Origin: Rhynchopus sp. YZ270_cl-10
Lineage: Eukaryota; Euglenozoa; Diplonemea; Diplonemida; Diplonemidae
Length of the DNA: 64,000 nt
Direction of reading: 5' to 3'
Assembly (NCBI GenBank): GCA_964035575.1
Contig: OZ037842.1
Location: 1,178,001 to 1,242,000, forward strand
Part shown: piece by piece, positions 62,201-64,000 of the stretch
How positions within the stretch are numbered: the stretch's first letter is position 1
Layout: the number at the start of each line of letters is the position of its first letter
Notes under the pieces: model-generated
Database searches by the model: none
Seen by the model: only the letters and a program-made list of their open reading frames with translations
Told to the model about the DNA's origin: nothing
Made by a program: the position numbers and the translations under genes

Positions 62201-62500
62201 ATAAAAAACTTTAGCGGTGTCCATCTGTCTCAAAGTCCAGCGAAGTTTCTCTTCTTTGCTTTCAAAGCATATGACACTACGTTTAAAAACACTACGTTCA
62301 AAAACACAACGTACAGGAGCAATAAAATGAAGGACTACTTCGGCAAGACACGCCCCTCTGAAGCCATTGTACTGGAGGGCGAACATAAGACCAAATCCGA
62401 AGAAGAAATACTTGCTGCCGCAGAGGCCGACCAGGCTGAACACAAGGAGGAGGACCTCCCACCGCCACCCCCACCTGAGGAGGTTCCCGTCCAGCCCTGA
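59276..62500 (+). CDS. CaMK-type protein kinase with C-terminal leucine-rich repeats, 584 aa, four exons
   Basis: Exons 59276-59359, 59911-61265, 62027-62158 and 62317-62500 (TGA); phases 0, 2, 2. Exon 1 is MGGGSSKDTRHLQETEAKLK.., a myristoylation-type start found by its GTATGA donor. The kinase domain (about residues 75-350) is complete: GKGGYSVVH glycine loop, HAVKVIDK lysine, VHRDIKPEN catalytic loop, KIADFGFA (DFG) and TPRYISPEV. A short basic segment (KFKGAIFGVQSLSRVSYIKK) sits where CaM kinases have their autoinhibitory/calmodulin region. At least three LRRs follow: VHLDLTKNYVGAKGVCAVLE, LKSIDLSGCSVNNTVVTAL, LETINLRNNPLSYTAGIAIL, and IKSCDLENTKV. The tail is acidic and Pro-rich. Probably a membrane-attached Ser/Thr kinase (inference). 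Introns are 551, 761 and 158 nt; the second contains an antisense USP exon. Confidence 0.92.
59430..59670 (+). repeat. Minisatellite in kinase intron 1, unit ~17 bp (TGTGAAA.CAAGTGAAAA)
   Basis: Two blocks (about 59,430-59,535 and 59,600-59,670) of the repeated phrase GTGAAAATGTGTGAAACCAA, each opening with TTTTTCACACCGTGAAA-like palindromes. Confidence 0.8.
59690..59737 (+). repeat. R3 hairpin repeat in kinase intron 1
   Basis: TTTTACTGTC, ACGAGAG, GGCTTTGTATTTCAACCCC, ACTTTTTTG. Confidence 0.65.
61282..61976 (-). pseudogene. Ubiquitin-specific protease C-terminal exon, antisense inside kinase intron 2
   Basis: Minus strand, open for about 230 codons after TTTAGCTAG (acceptor-like). It reads CPETLNMTAFLKD, then YELRGIVEHTGDSLHHGHYT and YTLFDDGQVHSV: the USP/UCH second half, with the catalytic His (GHYTAAIR) and Asp box (FDDGQV). 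A USP-like Trp/His-rich C-terminal part follows, and a TAA after KEW. The Cys box of the first half is absent; upstream on that strand comes a kinase exon. The reading frame shows no damage and its base use is host-like. It fills nearly the whole 761-nt intron, from 16 nt after the donor to 50 nt before the acceptor. It could be the last exon of an interleaved gene, or a captured fragment. It is called a gene fragment because no other exon is seen. Confidence 0.7.
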
Positions 62501-62858
62501 TTCCAAACAACACAACCCTCTCAAAAACCATCAAATCAATAAAGAAAAACTTTATTTTAGCTCTTGCTTACGTAAGTGCCCCCCTAGAAAAAAAGCTCCT
62601 GTCCCCAAACCCCAACTTGGTCTTTATGTTTTGATATAATCTGAGAGAACTGCGTAAACCTACAAAAAATTGTGTAGATCCTGATCAAACCCTGAGGATG
62701 GAACGTTTTATATGGAAAAGCTGTGAAAAAATAAGGTGTGGAAAGGGAAAGGGAAGCCCCTCTAAAGAGAAAGGGAGGCAGTTTGCATGGGGGTTTCATG
62801 CCTGTGCCCAGAATGAGGGTTTCTGGAAATTATCAAAACTTCGCCGTTCTTCTTTCCA

Positions 62859-62906
62859 GGTGATCAAGCATGAGGCTTAGAGTCATCTTACAAAATTTTC
62901 TTTTAA
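62859..62906 (+). repeat. R1 hairpin repeat
   Basis: AGGTGATCAAGC, ATGAG, GCTTAG, AGTCATCTTACAAAATTTTC. Confidence 0.65.
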
Positions 62907-63710
62907 TAGCCCCACTGCCTGCATGCATACCGGCAAAAGGAAGGGTGTTGCGTGTGTGCGGATTCAAATAAGATTTGTTAAAGATTTAAGTCTGCGAGAC
63001 ATACTGAATATTATTCGTCTTTTCAATTTATTTATTTTTTTAAAAATCCTGGAAATCTTTTGACAAAAAAAGTTACCAAGGTTGATCTCTCAGGGGATCA
63101 ATTGTGAGGCCCCCCAAAAAAAACATATTTTTCAAAGTTATTTTTTTTTGGATGGTTTGTATCTTATTCGACTGCGATGAAAAAACCCCCTCTCCCCCTC
63201 CGGAAGTAAGGAAAAAAGGTTTAAAATAAGATGGTCGATAAAAATGATATTTTCTCTTTCTCCCTTCATTTTTTTTCTTCTGGTGTGTGCGCTCCTGCTG
63301 TGCGAGTATTCATGCATCTTTTTTTTTATTATTTTCACAAAAAATAAAGTAAAAATAAGAAAAGCAAACTGTACACAAAAACCATACTGATGGATTTGTT
63401 CATTCCACCACCCCCCCTTCACCCAATTTTTGCAAAAAAAAAAAACCCCCCCACACCCCCCTGTTAGTTTTGTGCGATACAAGATTGTGGTGTTTGTGTT
63501 TTTTTCTTCTTGTTTTGATGACCAAGCCTTGGGCTCATCCAATAATTTTTTGTTTTTAAAGTTTGAGATAAGAGGTATGCACGCATCAATCTGTCAACTT
63601 TTTTTTTCTCATTCTTTTTATCTATAGTGTATGTACTCTGCCCGGGGTACCTCAGTTGATTGTTGTTCTTTTCTTTTCTTTTCTTTTTTTTGGAAAAAAA
63701 ATGTGTTGGT

Positions 63711-63758
63711 AAGGTGGCTAAGTCACGAGACTTAGATTCATCTTTTGTCTTTCTTTTT
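63711..63758 (+). repeat. R1 hairpin repeat, stem CTAAGT/ACTTAG
   Basis: AAGGTGGCTAAGT, CACGAG, ACTTAGATTCATC, TTTTGTCTTTC. The closing pair C-G is replaced by T-A, a compensatory change. Confidence 0.7.
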
Positions 63759-64000
63759 AATACATTTCTTTGCTTCGAAAGAGGGTTCCATTGGTCGTTC
63801 TGTTTTCTCCACAATAAAACACAATTCTCATATGAGAAGACTCGAATATGTTCCGAGAGGCACAATATCGATTGGCTTTCACGCCAATTTGCGAGGCTTA
63901 AAAATGGGTTGTATTTTATTTAGAATGGAAATTGAACATTTTTTTTTTAAAAGCCAACGGTAGATCTGTCACGCTTTTTTCTTTTGAATCCCCCTCATCC

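Larger units (their letters stand above)
62501..64000. other. Gene-free right end of window, two R1 copies
   Basis: No coding sequence recognised on either strand; A/T and C-run rich. Confidence 0.5.

Noticed and set aside
1-64000. CRISPR arrays, operons, Shine-Dalgarno sites, prophage or retrovirus-like elements
   Set aside because: Spliceosomal introns and protein families show a eukaryotic nuclear locus; no direct-repeat/spacer array, and no reverse transcriptase, integrase or capsid-like frame was seen.

Overview
The window is nuclear DNA of a protist with a mitochondrion. Genes are split by GT-AG introns, mostly starting GTATG and some only 36-39 nt long. Exons are GC-rich; the spaces between genes are AT-rich and full of homopolymer runs and dispersed repeats. 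A protein of the plant-like DYW pentatricopeptide class and several proteins with presequence-like N-termini point to a respiring organelle, probably with C-to-U RNA editing. All fourteen main genes read on the plus strand, and most start codons have a pyrimidine tract plus AG upstream. This fits directional gene clusters with trans-splicing, as in Euglenozoa (diplonemids would also fit the editing signal). That placement is inference: I found no spliced-leader gene.

Layout. 1-5.3 kb: 3' part of a coiled-coil protein gene and a small unknown gene. 5.7-11.9 kb: DYW-type PPR gene and a calpain-C2 protease gene. 13.4-20.5 kb: F5/8-type C-domain protein, a large unknown protein, a J-domain/AlgH fusion and a secreted Cys-rich protein. 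21.4-28.2 kb: ribosomal protein eL8, a TIR transposon, a 5'-nucleotidase-like pseudoenzyme and an EF-hand/F-box/WD40 protein. 30.1-31.1 kb: ankyrin membrane protein. 31.1-37.2 kb: gene-free, with two giant palindromes. 37.2-39.6 kb: plant-type C2-phospholipase D. 39.6-43.2 kb: repeats including a 388-bp pentanucleotide array. 43.2-44.1 kb: acylated LRR protein. 44.1-51.2 kb: gene-free, with three hAT-like elements. 51.3-54.2 kb: three-exon unknown gene with a structured RNA-like segment in an intron. 54.2-59.3 kb: repeats, a 5S-like sequence and a weak minus-strand ORF. 59.3-62.5 kb: calcium/calmodulin-type kinase with LRRs, whose intron holds an antisense ubiquitin-protease exon.

The main unexplained signal is a set of short dispersed elements built on a common hairpin. 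The stems differ but stay complementary, the loop (usually ACGAGAG) is shared, and a tail like AACTTTTCTTTT follows. At least 20 type R1 copies and about 20 related R2/R3 copies lie here, every one I saw on the plus strand. R1 copies tend to follow stop codons; R3 copies tend to precede 3' splice sites or first exons. One R2 copy has a clean 7-bp target duplication against a paralogous empty site, so at least that family is mobile. Mobile, structured elements that may act as signals in polycistronic RNA are the best candidate for an undescribed system. hAT-like elements (8-bp duplications, CAGGG ends) form a second active layer; two of them inserted at the same target.

Genes do not form an obvious pathway. 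Several are signalling or turnover proteins (calpain, PLD, kinase, F-box, ubiquitin protease fragment), and three (PPR, J/AlgH, 5'-nucleotidase-like) have presequence-like starts.
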